Source: Lewinellaceae bacterium (GTDB taxonomy: Bacteria > Bacteroidota > Bacteroidia > Chitinophagales > Saprospiraceae). Taken from it: DNA of 64,000 bases. The translations under genes were made by a program, and so were the position numbers. Below the pieces are notes generated by a model. That model was not told the origin of the DNA. It ran no database searches and saw only the letters and a list, made by a program, of their open reading frames with translations. Of this stretch, positions 33,300-44,600 are shown in pieces; position 1 is the stretch's first letter; every line of letters starts with the position of its first letter. The DNA lies in assembly GCA_020636275.1 (NCBI GenBank), contig JACJYD010000001.1:1550001-1614000 (forward strand). Direction: 5' to 3'.

Positions 33300-36035
33300 A
33301 TGGAGCCAATCTTTGGCAAAAATAATGGATTTCAGCACTTGAAAGCAAAAACGAAAATTACATTTTTCCTGATTGCCCTCGCGGCCCATTTATGGGCACA
33401 GGACACCATCCCCGACGTTTCCGCCCTGTTGCAGCCGGATACGTCGGTCGTTTTTGCCGATACCCTCCCGCCTGCTCCCCAGATCATTTCGGTTCCCATT
33501 TCCAAAAATGCCCCCGAATCCGTCATCGAATACGGCGCACGCGACTCCATGGTCTGGGACGTAGAAAACCAGAAGATCTTTCTCTACGGCGCCTCCAATG
33601 TCAAATATACCACGATCTCCCTGACGGCCGGTTATACCGAATTCGACTGGTCGGAGAATATCGTGCGGGCTTCCGGGGTGGAGGACTCTACGGGCCACAT
33701 GCAGGAAAAACCGAATTTCTCGGACGGCAGCAACAAGTTCGAAGCCCGGGATATGCGGTACAATTACCTGACCCACAAGGGAACGATCATCCAGGCCTCG
33801 ACGATGCAGAACAACATGTATGTCATCGGCGAAAAGGCCAAGTTCTTCAGCGCTGCCGGGGATACGACCAAATCGGATATCATTTACAATAAAAACGCCA
33901 TTTTTACGACCTGCGACCACGAGCAGCCCCATTTCGGGGTACGCAGCAACAAGCAAAAGGTCATCCCCAACAAATTGGCCGTGGTCGGCCCCTCCAACCT
34001 GGAGATCATGGGCGTCCCTACTCCGCTATGGTTGCCCTTCGGCTTCTTCCCCTTGAAAACGGGGAAATCGACCGGGCTTCTTTTTCCGCGGAATTATGAA
34101 ACCTCTTCCAATTGGGGCTTCGGCCTCCGGGGGGTAGGCTGGTATTTTCCCATCAGCGACTTTTTCAACCTCCAGATCACCGGCGATATTTACCTGAAAG
34201 GATCCTACCGGGTCCGCGCGATCGGTAACTACGCCAAGCGCTACAAATACCGAGGTAACTTCACCCTTGAATACGGCAATCTCCGCACCGAAGACAGCCG
34301 GGCCACGCCTTTCCGCACGGAGACCTTCAGCCTGCAATTGAGTCACAACCAGGATAGCAAAGCGCACCCCTCCAGGTCGATCGGAGGGACCATCAACCTG
34401 CAGACGAACAATGCGCAGAGCTATAACTACAACGATCCCTCTGCCGTCCTCAACACTACGCTTCGCTCCAACTTTACCTATTCGGAGCGCTTCCCGGGCA
34501 AGCCCTTTAACCTGTCAGCGGGCTTCCAGCACTCCCAGAACACCAAGACCCGGCAGATGACGATCAATTTTCCCACTTTCAATTTCCAAACCCAAACCCT
34601 GTACCCCTTTAAGCGGAAAGGCGCCCCCTCGCAGCAACGCTGGTACGAAAAGATCGCTATCACCTACCGCGGAGAGGCCAAGGCCGAACTGCAAACCTAC
34701 GATACGACCCTGTTCAAGGCCGAAACCCTGAAGGATATCCAGTATGGCGCCCGGCACAAGGTCACGACCAACACCTCCATGAAGTTTTTCAAATACTTCA
34801 ACTTCAATCCCAGTGCCAACTACGACGAGGTGTGGTTTTTGGAAACCTCGCAAAAGACATTCGATCCCACCCTCATCATTCATTACGACACCATCGTGGT
34901 GGCCGATGAAAACCCCCAGATCATCCCCACCGATACCGTTTTCGGGATGGTCCTCGATTCGACGGTGTTTGGGTTTAAGCCGCTTCGGAAATTCAATACC
35001 GGATTCAACATTGATACCAAGCTGTTCGGAACCCTGTTGTTCCGGAATGGCCCCCTCCGGGGTATCCGGCATACCATGACCCCTCGGGTCGGCTTCAACT
35101 TTACCCCCGACTACACCAATCCGCGTTGGGGGTATTTCCGGAAAGTACAACAAGATACCCGCGAGCCCGACAACTATCTCGATTACACGATCTTCAGCGA
35201 AGGGCTGTATTCCGGCGACCGGCCTTCCAATACCGGGCAGCAGATGGCCCTGACCTACGGATTGAGCAATATTCTGGAAGCGAAGACCTATTCCCGGCGC
35301 GATTCCACAACGAAGAACGTTCGCCTCATCCGGAGCCTCAACATCAACGGCAGTTATAACTTCGCGGCCGATACGCTTCGCTTTTCCCCCATCAGCCTCA
35401 ATGCGAACACCAGTTTGCTCAAAGATGTGGTGAGTGTATTGTTCAACGCATCCTGGGACCCCTATGAGGTGGACGCCAAAGGAAGGCGTATCGACAAGTT
35501 CGTTTGGGATACCCGGAAAGTCCCGCTTCGATTTGTCGACGCCCGTGTCAGTCTTTCGACCTCCCTGACCGTCAAGACCATACGGGGGTGGTTCGACCGA
35601 AAAGAGAACGGCGTAGAGAGTCAGGCCCCCAAACCGGTCCTTCCGCAGGCCTCGAATGGATTCTGGGACCTGTTCGATCGCTTCAGCATCCGGTACAACA
35701 TGGTACTTCAGGGGAGGGGGATGGTGGAAAAAGACACCTTCTTCATCGCCACGAATACCATCACCTTCAACGGCTCGGTACCGGTGACGCCCAACTGGAA
35801 AGTTCAGGTGGGCAGCATGGGCTATGATTTTGTCCGGAAGAGTCTGACCTATCCTTCGATCTCCATAGCCCGCGACCTCCACTGCTGGGAGATGGGCTTC
35901 AGCTGGCAGCCGACCCGTTCCACCTACGCCTTTTATCTGCGCGTCGACCCGGGTTCCGTTTTCGATTTCATCAATATTCCCTACCAGAAAGGCAGTCAGG
36001 ACACCATATTCAGCGGTGGATTTTCGGGCTTTTAG
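33300..36035 (+). CDS. lptD: LPS-assembly outer membrane protein LptD (OstA-like)
   Basis: 911 aa as drawn from ATG 33300. A TTG at 33339 would give the shorter, cleaner signal peptide LKAKTKITFFLIALAAHLWAQ and separate the gene further from the amidase promoter. After export come the OstA/LptA-like N-terminal beta-jellyroll (GARDSMVWDVENQKIFLYG, ...NKNAIFTTCDHEQPHFGVRS) and then the LptD C-terminal outer-membrane barrel (LPFGFFPLKTGKSTGLLFPR). It inserts LPS into the outer leaflet together with LptE. It converges with the cyclase-TPR gene, 16 nt between stops. Confidence 0.88.
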   Translation: MEPIFGKNNGFQHLKAKTKITFFLIALAAHLWAQDTIPDVSALLQPDTSVVFADTLPPAPQIISVPISKNAPESVIEYGARDSMVWDVENQKIFLYGASNVKYTTISLTAGYTEFDWSENIVRASGVEDSTGHMQEKPNFSDGSNKFEARDMRYNYLTHKGTIIQASTMQNNMYVIGEKAKFFSAAGDTTKSDIIYNKNAIFTTCDHEQPHFGVRSNKQKVIPNKLAVVGPSNLEIMGVPTPLWLPFGFFPLKTGKSTGLLFPRNYETSSNWGFGLRGVGWYFPISDFFNLQITGDIYLKGSYRVRAIGNYAKRYKYRGNFTLEYGNLRTEDSRATPFRTETFSLQLSHNQDSKAHPSRSIGGTINLQTNNAQSYNYNDPSAVLNTTLRSNFTYSERFPGKPFNLSAGFQHSQNTKTRQMTINFPTFNFQTQTLYPFKRKGAPSQQRWYEKIAITYRGEAKAELQTYDTTLFKAETLKDIQYGARHKVTTNTSMKFFKYFNFNPSANYDEVWFLETSQKTFDPTLIIHYDTIVVADENPQIIPTDTVFGMVLDSTVFGFKPLRKFNTGFNIDTKLFGTLLFRNGPLRGIRHTMTPRVGFNFTPDYTNPRWGYFRKVQQDTREPDNYLDYTIFSEGLYSGDRPSNTGQQMALTYGLSNILEAKTYSRRDSTTKNVRLIRSLNINGSYNFAADTLRFSPISLNANTSLLKDVVSVLFNASWDPYEVDAKGRRIDKFVWDTRKVPLRFVDARVSLSTSLTVKTIRGWFDRKENGVESQAPKPVLPQASNGFWDLFDRFSIRYNMVLQGRGMVEKDTFFIATNTITFNGSVPVTPNWKVQVGSMGYDFVRKSLTYPSISIARDLHCWEMGFSWQPTRSTYAFYLRVDPGSVFDFINIPYQKGSQDTIFSGGFSGF
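33317..33349 (-). promoter_or_regulatory. Putative promoter of the amidase gene inside the lptD 5' region
   Basis: Minus-strand TATTTTTG (33317-33324) fits TAnnTTTG, with a TTTG at 33346-33349 (21-nt spacing). It predicts a start near 33311, ~16 nt before the ATG at 33295. Confidence 0.4.
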
Positions 36036-36051
36036 CCACGCCGGTCTTTAC

Positions 36052-38343
36052 CTAGATATTGGTTCCATCCCCGTCGTCTATCAATTCGATCTCTTTCCGC
36101 ATGCGGTCGACCCTTGTTTGGACGGACTGAAGGATCTCGAAGAAGCGGGGATTGGTGCGCAGGTCGGAAAAGAAAGGGTTGGCCTGGGCGCTGCTATAGT
36201 CGATCCAATTGTATGCAGCCGCTTGTTGGAGGTAGTTGAGGGCGCTTTCGGTTTTTCCTTCTACCGCATCGATGAGGCAATTCATGATGTAGAACTCCGA
36301 ATTGTCTTTTTTGAGGTTGAGGCGTGCCAGGCGAGCCCGCAGGCTGTTAATGTATTGGTAAGCATTCGGGGCGCGGAGTTTACGGAGGGTATAGGCGTAG
36401 GCCAGGAGGGCGTCCCAGTCGGTCTCATAATCCTTTTGGGTGTTGAAGAGCTCCGGTACTTTGGCGTCTTCGAGCAGTTTACGGGCTTGCCGGAGGTTGC
36501 CTTTGGTCAGTTCCAGGATGACGGACAGGCGCGTTTCGCAGTTGGCCTCCGGGGCGTGTTCGCCGCATTCCCGGGCGTATTGTTTGGCTTTTTCGAGGTT
36601 GCCGAGCTGGAGATAGATGGAGAAGAGCAGCTGATGGGCGGCCCCGAAATCGGGATGGAGTTGAATGCAGTCGGTCAGCAGTTCAATCGCATCGTCATGC
36701 ATGCCGACCGTGGCGTACATCTTGGCGAGCCCCTCCTGGGTCCACTTGTCTTTTGGATTGATCTGCAATGCTTTGCGCGCCCACCGGATCGCATTGACCA
36801 TTTCACCCCGGATCGAATAGATTGACGCCAGGTTGAGGGTGGCCATGCCGTTGCTGGGGTTGTATTTCAGGGCTTGCAGATAGGCGTCCATGGCCTCGTC
36901 GTATTTTTCCTGGTAGTGCAGGACGAGCCCTTTGGCCTTATAGGCTTCGGAAAGTTGAGGGTCGAGTGCAATGGCGCGATCGCAAACGACCATAGCGGAA
37001 TCGAGCAGAACGAGGTCGCGGCCAAAGCGGTTGGCTTTTTGGGCCAGGGCATCGCCCAATCCGGCATAGGCTGGAGCGAAGAGCGAGTCGATGGTCAGGG
37101 CGCTTTTAAAGAGCTGGATCGCTACTTCATTGGCTTTTTGCGTGTATTCGAAATAGTATTTGCGGCCCTGCAGATAAAGGTCGTAGGCCTCCACACTGGC
37201 GGTGCCTTTCTTTTCGGATTTCATCTCCTGCGTGGAGGAGAGCTGCATCTTGAGGGCGGAAGCGATATCCATGGCCACCTGGCTTTGTACCTCGAAGATC
37301 TCGGTGATCTCCCGGTCGTAGGTCTGCGCCCAAAGATGGCTATCGGTTTGCGCGTTGATGAGCTGGGCCACGATGCGCACCTTGTTGCCCTGGCGCCGGA
37401 CACTGCCTTCCAGCACGTAGTCGGCGTGGAGCTCTTCCCCGATCTCGCGAACACTTTTCTCCGTATCCTTATACCCCATCATAGTGGTGCGGGAAATGAC
37501 ATTGAGCCCGTTGATCTTTGAAAGGAGCGTAAGGAGATCTTCCGTGATACCGTCGCTGAAGTAGTCGTTTTCGGCCTCTTCGCTGTAATTGGCGAAGGGA
37601 AGCACGGCGATGGAAACGCCCTGCTCGACCAGCTTGGCCTGGGCTTGCAGGCGGTGACCGGCTGGGGGTTCCTGGGAAAAATACAGAATGGAAAGGAGGA
37701 GGGAAAAGGCGCCCACCACGGCGAGGCTCGTTACCAACATTCGGTTGGTGCGGCGGATGCGGCCGGATTTTACTGCGTCGGAATCGACCTTTTTTGCCTT
37801 GCTGATGGCGGCATCCCATTCCGAACGGGGCGGGAAGGCCATGCCCTTGTTGGTGATGGCAAACAGTTCGAACGGCTCGCTGATATTCTTAAAATGGTGT
37901 TTTCCCAGCGATTTGCACTGGATGTCGGGGTGGTTTTTGATATCGTCGTGTACTTTGGAGGAAACGAGGATGCCACCGGGCAGGCAAGCCGATTCGAGCC
38001 GGGCTGCCACGTTGACCCCGTCGCCGTACACTTCTTCATTATCCAGGATAATGTCGCCGGTGTGGATCCCGATGCGAAGGGGGATCCGGGGCTCCTCCTG
38101 CAGGGCTTGCTGGATCTCGATGCAGGATTCAACGGCCTCCACCGAACTTTGAAAAATGCTCAGAGTGCCGTCGCCGTAATATTGGAGGATCTTTCCTTCG
38201 TGTTTTTCGGTGCAATCCTGAAACACCTCCCGATGCCGGTCCCGGATACGCCGGGCTTGCTCCTCATCGGCATTCATGATGGCGGAGTAGCCCACAATAT
38301 CTGTAAAAACGATGGCAGCAAGTTGACGTTTACGGGTGCTCAT
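36052..38343 (-). CDS. Class III nucleotide cyclase - TolB-like - TPR signalling protein
   Basis: 763 aa. Residues 1-190 are a class III adenylate/guanylate cyclase domain with metal-binding D15 (FTDIVGYS) and D58 (YYGDGTL), adenine-type Lys51, and the GDGVNVAARLES loop with transition-state Asn and Arg. A membrane helix (~208-226, LVTSLAVVGAFSLLLSILYF) separates it from a FlgO/TolB-like alpha-beta domain (SIAVLPFANYS...DLLTLLSKINGLNVISRT). From ~400 to the end are about seven TPR repeats. The cyclase is cytoplasmic and the rest periplasmic if single-pass. It probably makes cAMP, with TPRs sensing a partner; the signal is unknown. Confidence 0.88.
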   Translation of the reverse strand: MSTRKRQLAAIVFTDIVGYSAIMNADEEQARRIRDRHREVFQDCTEKHEGKILQYYGDGTLSIFQSSVEAVESCIEIQQALQEEPRIPLRIGIHTGDIILDNEEVYGDGVNVAARLESACLPGGILVSSKVHDDIKNHPDIQCKSLGKHHFKNISEPFELFAITNKGMAFPPRSEWDAAISKAKKVDSDAVKSGRIRRTNRMLVTSLAVVGAFSLLLSILYFSQEPPAGHRLQAQAKLVEQGVSIAVLPFANYSEEAENDYFSDGITEDLLTLLSKINGLNVISRTTMMGYKDTEKSVREIGEELHADYVLEGSVRRQGNKVRIVAQLINAQTDSHLWAQTYDREITEIFEVQSQVAMDIASALKMQLSSTQEMKSEKKGTASVEAYDLYLQGRKYYFEYTQKANEVAIQLFKSALTIDSLFAPAYAGLGDALAQKANRFGRDLVLLDSAMVVCDRAIALDPQLSEAYKAKGLVLHYQEKYDEAMDAYLQALKYNPSNGMATLNLASIYSIRGEMVNAIRWARKALQINPKDKWTQEGLAKMYATVGMHDDAIELLTDCIQLHPDFGAAHQLLFSIYLQLGNLEKAKQYARECGEHAPEANCETRLSVILELTKGNLRQARKLLEDAKVPELFNTQKDYETDWDALLAYAYTLRKLRAPNAYQYINSLRARLARLNLKKDNSEFYIMNCLIDAVEGKTESALNYLQQAAAYNWIDYSSAQANPFFSDLRTNPRFFEILQSVQTRVDRMRKEIELIDDGDGTNI

Positions 38344-38369
38344 GTTGGTGGCTGGGATATATCCTCCTT

Positions 38370-38377
38370 CAAATATA
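38370..38377 (-). promoter_or_regulatory. -7 element for the cyclase gene
   Basis: TATATTTG on the minus strand, predicted start ~20 nt before the ATG at 38343. No good -33 TTTG was found. Confidence 0.4.
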
Positions 38378-38520
38378 CAAACGATTGAGCGTTGATTCAG
38401 GTTTAGTTGACGAACCCGGTGGCTTTTTGGACGGGTTCCGAACTATCCCGGATTAAGGACAGGGGAAATGAGAAATGGATGCGCTTCCGAAGGGCGGGCC
38501 GGACAAATGATAATTTTTTA

Positions 38521-38552
38521 ATTGTTTCTATCCGCTACTTCCCATACCTTTG
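38521..38552 (+). promoter_or_regulatory. Putative promoter of the giant T9SS protein gene
   Basis: TACCTTTG (38545-38552) fits the -7 consensus, with ATTG at 38521-38524 (20-nt spacing). The predicted start is near 38558, ~55 nt before the ATG at 38614. Confidence 0.5.
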
Positions 38553-38613
38553 CCAACGACAACCGGTCACCGGCTAAAGGATACCGGTAACGTTTCACCG
38601 ATAACCGATTACT

Positions 38614-41600
38614 ATGAGATCCCATGTACTCCTGTTGACATTCCTGTCAATTGCACTTTCCGCGCATTCCCTTTATTCCAACCCCGTTCCTGAAAACAGT
38701 CCACCTCCGGTGGCAATTGAGTTTCAGCGCCTTTTCGGCGACGATCTGGACAACCGCTTCAACAAGGTTATCCGGGTTGGCGACGATTACTACGTGCTGG
38801 GTTCGGATGAGCCCACAGAAGGGATCACTCCTCACGCCACGCTGAGCCGGTTGAACTTCCAGGGACAAGTACAGTGGACGATCCGGTTGGGAATTCCCTC
38901 TACCTGGAACGACATCATCGAAACGGATGAAGGGAACCTCCTGCTCGTGGGCGGCACGGCGCCTTACGATGCCAACTCCAACAGCCTGATGGGCCTGGCT
39001 ACTCCCTCCGGTTCTTTCCTTTGGGTAAAATACTACAACTTCTCCGACCGGGAAGCCCTGACCAAGGTGATCCGGCATCCCAATCCGCAAAACCCGGATT
39101 TTCCGTATTACGTAGTGGGCGTCACCCAACAACAAAACTCAAGTACGAACGACGATATAAACCTGTTTAATATCAATGCCGATGGCGCCTTCAACTGGCG
39201 AAAGCTCATCGGCAACAATGCGGACGAAGAATTTTACCGCGACCTGGAGATCCTTTCCAACGGGAATCTCTTTCTGGTCGGCCACGCGGGCAGTTCAGCG
39301 GTGTCGGTCCAGATCGACAACACGGGGTCTATCGTATCCGGCCATTCCTATTCCACGGGAATGCGGATATACGACGCGGTGGAGCGGCCGGGGTCCGGTT
39401 ATTATTTCGTGGGCTCGTCCTCTCCCTCTTCTCCGGCACAGATCAGCCGGGTCAATCCCAACTTTCAGGTGGTCTGGAGCCGGACGATCCCCCAGTTGAC
39501 CTTTCTCAACCGCGTTTGGATCGGCCCCGACAACGCGTTGTATGTGATGGGATATGGCTCCATCAACGGGATTAACCGGAATCTGGTCATCAAGTTTTCC
39601 GAAACCAACAACATCCCTTCCATACAATGGACCAAGATCCTCGATGGCGGGGAAACGGCCTATACCAATGGGAATATGTTCCTGCTGGAACCGGACCAGA
39701 TCGCCTATGTGGATGGGCGCACCGGCAACCCTTCGGGCTTCGGGCAAAGCGATGCTTTTCTCTCGATCAGCAACCTCAATCTGGAGACCTGTATCACCAC
39801 TCCCGGCCCGACCCTGTCTATGTCCTCTTTCTCCCTGACGGCCAACCCCTATACCGTAACGGGGGTGGACGCATCGACGCCCATACCCCAGAATATGCCG
39901 TTGCAGGGAGTGGCCTGGCAACAAACCGCGGTTTGCGGTTCCTCCTGCGAGCCGGTCAATACGAATACCTTTAGTACGATCCTCGTTCCCGAGGGCAGTT
40001 CTTCCGAGATCGAACTGGCCCTCGACGGTTTTGAAGCGAGCAACGGTGAACACGTGGTGCTGGGCCTGAGTACTGCCTTTTCTCCTTTTTCACTCGATCT
40101 GGTTTTCGCCAGGCTGGACGGGGAAGGCAACCTTTTGGACGATCCCAGCCACCTCGATTTTACCTACAACGGAGGCGACCTGGAGGTGTTGATCGATTCC
40201 GAAACCCAGGCCAATGCCCACATGACGGAAGTTTTTGACGCCAACGGAAATTCTCAGGGGTATCTGCTGGCCGCCACCATGTTCAATACCGAATTTCCTC
40301 CCGGCGGCGTTTCCACCCTGGATGTCCTCACTGCCCTGATCGACCATACGGGCTGTGTGGTTTGGAGCCGTTTCATGGAGCGCCCCAATACGGATGAACT
40401 GGCCCGGGATGTCCTGCAGTTGCCCAACGGCGACCTGCTCGTGCTGGTCAAGCGATACAATCCCAATAACGGGGAAAATAGCATGGAACTGCTGCGCTAT
40501 TCGATCAACGGACAGGAATGTGAGGACCTGGTCTTCAGCCTGGCTTCGACCGATGATTTCTATCCTTTCGCAGTCACCAATGTACAGGGCATGCCCAACC
40601 CGACAGCCACGGTAGCGGTTGGTGGGTATTGGCGCTCCGGACAGCAATATTTGGGCGTTTACCTGCTGCAATCCGACCTGACCATGGCCACGCCCGGCCC
40701 CCTGCTTTTCGATATGCTTCCGGCTAATCCGGAGGAAACGCCGATCCCGACCGGGGTGGTGCAAAGCGGGCAAAACCTCGTTCTGGCGGGTTACCTCACC
40801 AAGAACAGCCCCGATCGGGAGGCCTTTCTGATGAGCGTTCGGCCGTTCACCCCCAGTGGGCAGGTAGACGGTACCGTGCTTTGGGCGCGGCGTATCCGGA
40901 CAAATGCCGCCAATGGGGCCTTTGGAAACGGATACCGGATCTATGCCCTCGATAAAAATGACGAAGGCGACCTTTTTGTAGGCGGCGCCGGTATCGGATC
41001 CAATGATTCCTTCTACCGTGCTTTTGCCATGAAGACCAATTCGGATGGAATGGTGGAGTGGATCAAAACCTTTCCGGGCAACTTTGGAGCGGAAAGCGCG
41101 GACAATTCCCTGGCCTACGACCTGAACCTGGCGACGGATGGAAGCCTGGTGCTTTCGGGCTACCGGCCCCGCCCCGATTCCTCCGACGGGTTCTTTTGGG
41201 TGAGCCGTACCGACCCCGGTGGAAACCTCAGCAATTGCGATTGCTTTGACCCGCTGTCCCTCCAAGTGGAAAGCTACCTGCCTGAATTTTCGACCGATAC
41301 CTCTCCCGAACCGACGCCGCTGGCTTGCGATGGCGGCTTGGCCATTCCTTCCTGCACGGCCTTCAACCCAACCCAATTTTTTTGCGACCAGTTCTTCCCG
41401 CCTCCCGTCTGTTCGGCCGCCTTCACCTGGCAGTCCGGCGATGTATGCGGGAATGTAGAATTTACCAACCAATCGACCGGTACCTTGCCGACCTATCTCT
41501 GGCAATTTGACGACCCCCTCAATTCGACCTCAACGGAAGTCAACCCTACATTCACCTACTACTCATCTGGAACGTACAACGTCTGTCTGACCATTACGAC

Positions 41601-44600
41601 GGTAGATTGCACGGAAACGTATTGCGAGGAGATCACGGTTGAGATCCAGGGCGCTCCTGCAGGACTGACGTGCCCTTCCGATACCCTGGTTCAGGTCGAT
41701 CCGGGTTCTTGTGAAAATGCGGGCTTCCAGTTGCCGGAAGCAGTGGTGGTCGATAATTGCCCCTGCGATAACCTCCTGGATGTAACCTATCCCCCCGGGT
41801 ACGATGGGCCTTATCCAGTGGGCCAAAACATATTTATGGTAACCGCCGTCGACGCCTGCGGCTTTGTGACCTGTGAAGTGACGGTCACCGTCGACGATGG
41901 CGAAGCGCCGGTCATTTCCTGCCCGGCAGATACAACCCTTGATCTGAGCTCACCGATCGATCCCTCTGTGACGGGTGAGGCCACGGCGACCGATCCCTGC
42001 AGCGATGTAACGATCACGTACGCCGATGAAGTCGTATTCGACAACGGTTGCCACATCACCACGGAGCGGACCTGGATCGCTACCGATGCCGCCGGCAATG
42101 CCGACACCTGTGTGCAGGTCATCGAACTGGTCGATCCTACTCCTATCGAGGTCTCCTGTCCGGCTGATATCGAGGTCGCGGCCGACCCGGGAACGTGCTC
42201 GGCGCTTTTGGGAGATGTGAATGTGGATATTTCATACTCATGCGACGACACCGGCTCTTTTGAATTCGGGGTCACCCTGACGGGCGCCACGGAAGGATCG
42301 GAGCTGGGAACAGGCCTGCTTTTTGAGCCTATGCTGGTCGGGATCACCAATGTGGAAGTCTGGGCCAGTGATTTTCCAGGCCTGTATGCTTCCTGTAGTT
42401 TTACGGTTACCGTTACGGAAGATGTTCCTCCCGTCATCACTTGCCCGGATGTGGTTTGCGCCCTTGCGGCCCCGGGAACCAATGAGGCGGTGGTGGAATT
42501 CGATGATCCCCTGGCAACGGATAATTGTACGGACGTGACCGTGATCTGCAATCCCGTTTCCGGAACCTCTTTCCCTGTGGGCCCCACCAGCGTGGTTTGC
42601 ACCGCGAGCGACGGATCCGGAAATCTGGCCGTATGCAGCTTTACGGTGGAGGTGCTCGCCGAAGAGCTGAACGCGGCTTTTAGCGCCGATCCCGTTACCA
42701 CTTGTGGGGATGTGTTCACGTTCACCCCCGCCCAGATCGACCCGAATCTGAACTATGCCTGGAACTTTGGAGATGGGGAAACCTCGAACCTGAGCGAGCC
42801 GGAACACACCTTTGCGGGTACGGGCAGCTACCCAGTCGTCCTGACTGTTTCTACCGATTCGGGTTGTAGCGCCGAGAGCACAACGACGGTCGACGTGGTC
42901 GCGCCTTTCATTGCCACCTTTTTCTATGAAACCGATTGCCAATCGGCTGCCTTCGATGGCTTGCCGGATGATCCTGCCTACACCTGGTCCTGGGATCTTC
43001 CGGGCGGACCGCTGGAAGGTCCCGTGGTGTCGGCTACCTTCCCCGGTTACGGGGTATATGATGTTTGTGCCACTGTTTCGGATGGCCTTTGCACGCAAGT
43101 GATCTGCCAACCGGTTGAATTGGCGGACCTGGAAGTGCCGGCGCTGACCTGTTCCGATCTGTCCCTGTCGACGGATCCCGGCGCCTGCACGGCCGTTCTT
43201 TCACCGGAAACTCCGGAGGCACTGGATAATTGTACCGATCCAATGGAGATCGTTCTTGAGGCTGTACGGGATGACTCCTTGTCCCTTCAGGATCCCTGGC
43301 CGCTGGGGACCACCTGCATCACCTGGACCGGTACGGACCTGGCCGGAAACGTGGGCACTTGTCAGCAATGCATCACCGTGGCGGATGAAGAAGCTCCCGA
43401 AATAAGCTGTCCGGATGATATTGTAATAGAAGCTGCACCGGGTGCAACAAATGCGGTCGTAGAATTTGGCAATGCCGAAGCCGGCGACAATTGTGGCAAC
43501 ACGATCGTGAGTTATTCGCAGGATTCCGGTCAGGGGTTTCCGCTGGGTGATACCGAAGTCACTTGCACGGCAACCGATGACGCCGGAAATTCAGCCTCTT
43601 GTACCTTCCTGATCCAGGTATTGCCCAGCAGCGACTCTTGTTGCGTCGATTCGCTGGCCTTTGTGGCCAATGTAAATGCCGGCTTCTCCTGGTCGATCGA
43701 CGCTTCCTGCAACCTGACGGTGACGCCCCTGCAACTCAACGGTTGTCAGCAAGTGCTTGAATGGAGCTGGGGGGATGGAAATGTCACGACGGGACCTTTC
43801 GCAGGAAATGCCCCGGTGAGTTATGGCTTTCCGGAAGAAGGTGCATACGAGGTTTGCATGTCGGTAGCTGAAATGGATGAGGGCACCGGCGCAATATGTT
43901 GGGAAGCGACCTATTGCGAAACCCTGTCCCTGTCCTGTGGCGATCCCTGCGCCCTTGCCGAATTGCCGGTTCGCACTGGCTACGATCTGGCAAACGATCA
44001 ATTGTACGGACCGTCCGGGGTGACCGATGCCTACTGGCTCGAATCGACGGGCTTGCCGATGGTGACGGCGCCCCTGGTGGGCAATTTGCCGCCTCTGTCC
44101 AACAGCAACTGGATCGTGCCCCTGGTCGAAGCAGGGTATCGCAACCATGAAATAGATTACCATTTCTGTCTTCCCGACGGCGCTTTTAACTGCGAGGACC
44201 TGGTATTTGACCTGGGCATTCAGGCCTGGGCTATGGCCACGATCCGGATCAACGGCCGACCGGTTACAGGGCCGCTGTTCCTGAGTCCCGCCTATGGTGG
44301 AACAGGTACTTGGACCTTCCAGCCTGCTGCCGCCGATTGCGGCCTGTTCAGAGCGGGCGACAACCGCCTCACGATCGGTCTGAAGACGGTCGTTGGAGGC
44401 GCCGGACTCAATGTGTCGGGAAGTTTGTCTACCCTGAGCGGAGCGTCTCTGCTGGGATCGCCAGGGTGTTGCGATCCGGCACCGGCTTGCGATTGTTCGG
44501 ATTTCGTGTTCAACAGCGTGGATATCGAACCCTCGACGTTCTTTGAGGGCAATCCATGTTTGCGCGCTTTCCGGCCTGTAGGCATCTATGAATGCGACGA

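Noticed and set aside
34515..35882. 455-codon minus-strand frame inside lptD
   Set aside because: Antisense shadow; the composition (Gly, Asp, Val rich) and lack of motifs do not support a gene.
40090..41505. 471-codon minus-strand frame inside the giant T9SS gene
   Set aside because: It is a shadow of the plus-strand gene with Gly/Arg/Ile-biased composition and no known family pattern; long open antisense frames are common in GC-rich genes.
42400..43620. Repeated CPAD/CTATD motifs as a possible CRISPR or DNA repeat array
   Set aside because: They are protein-level HYR domain repeats, diverged at DNA level and in frame.
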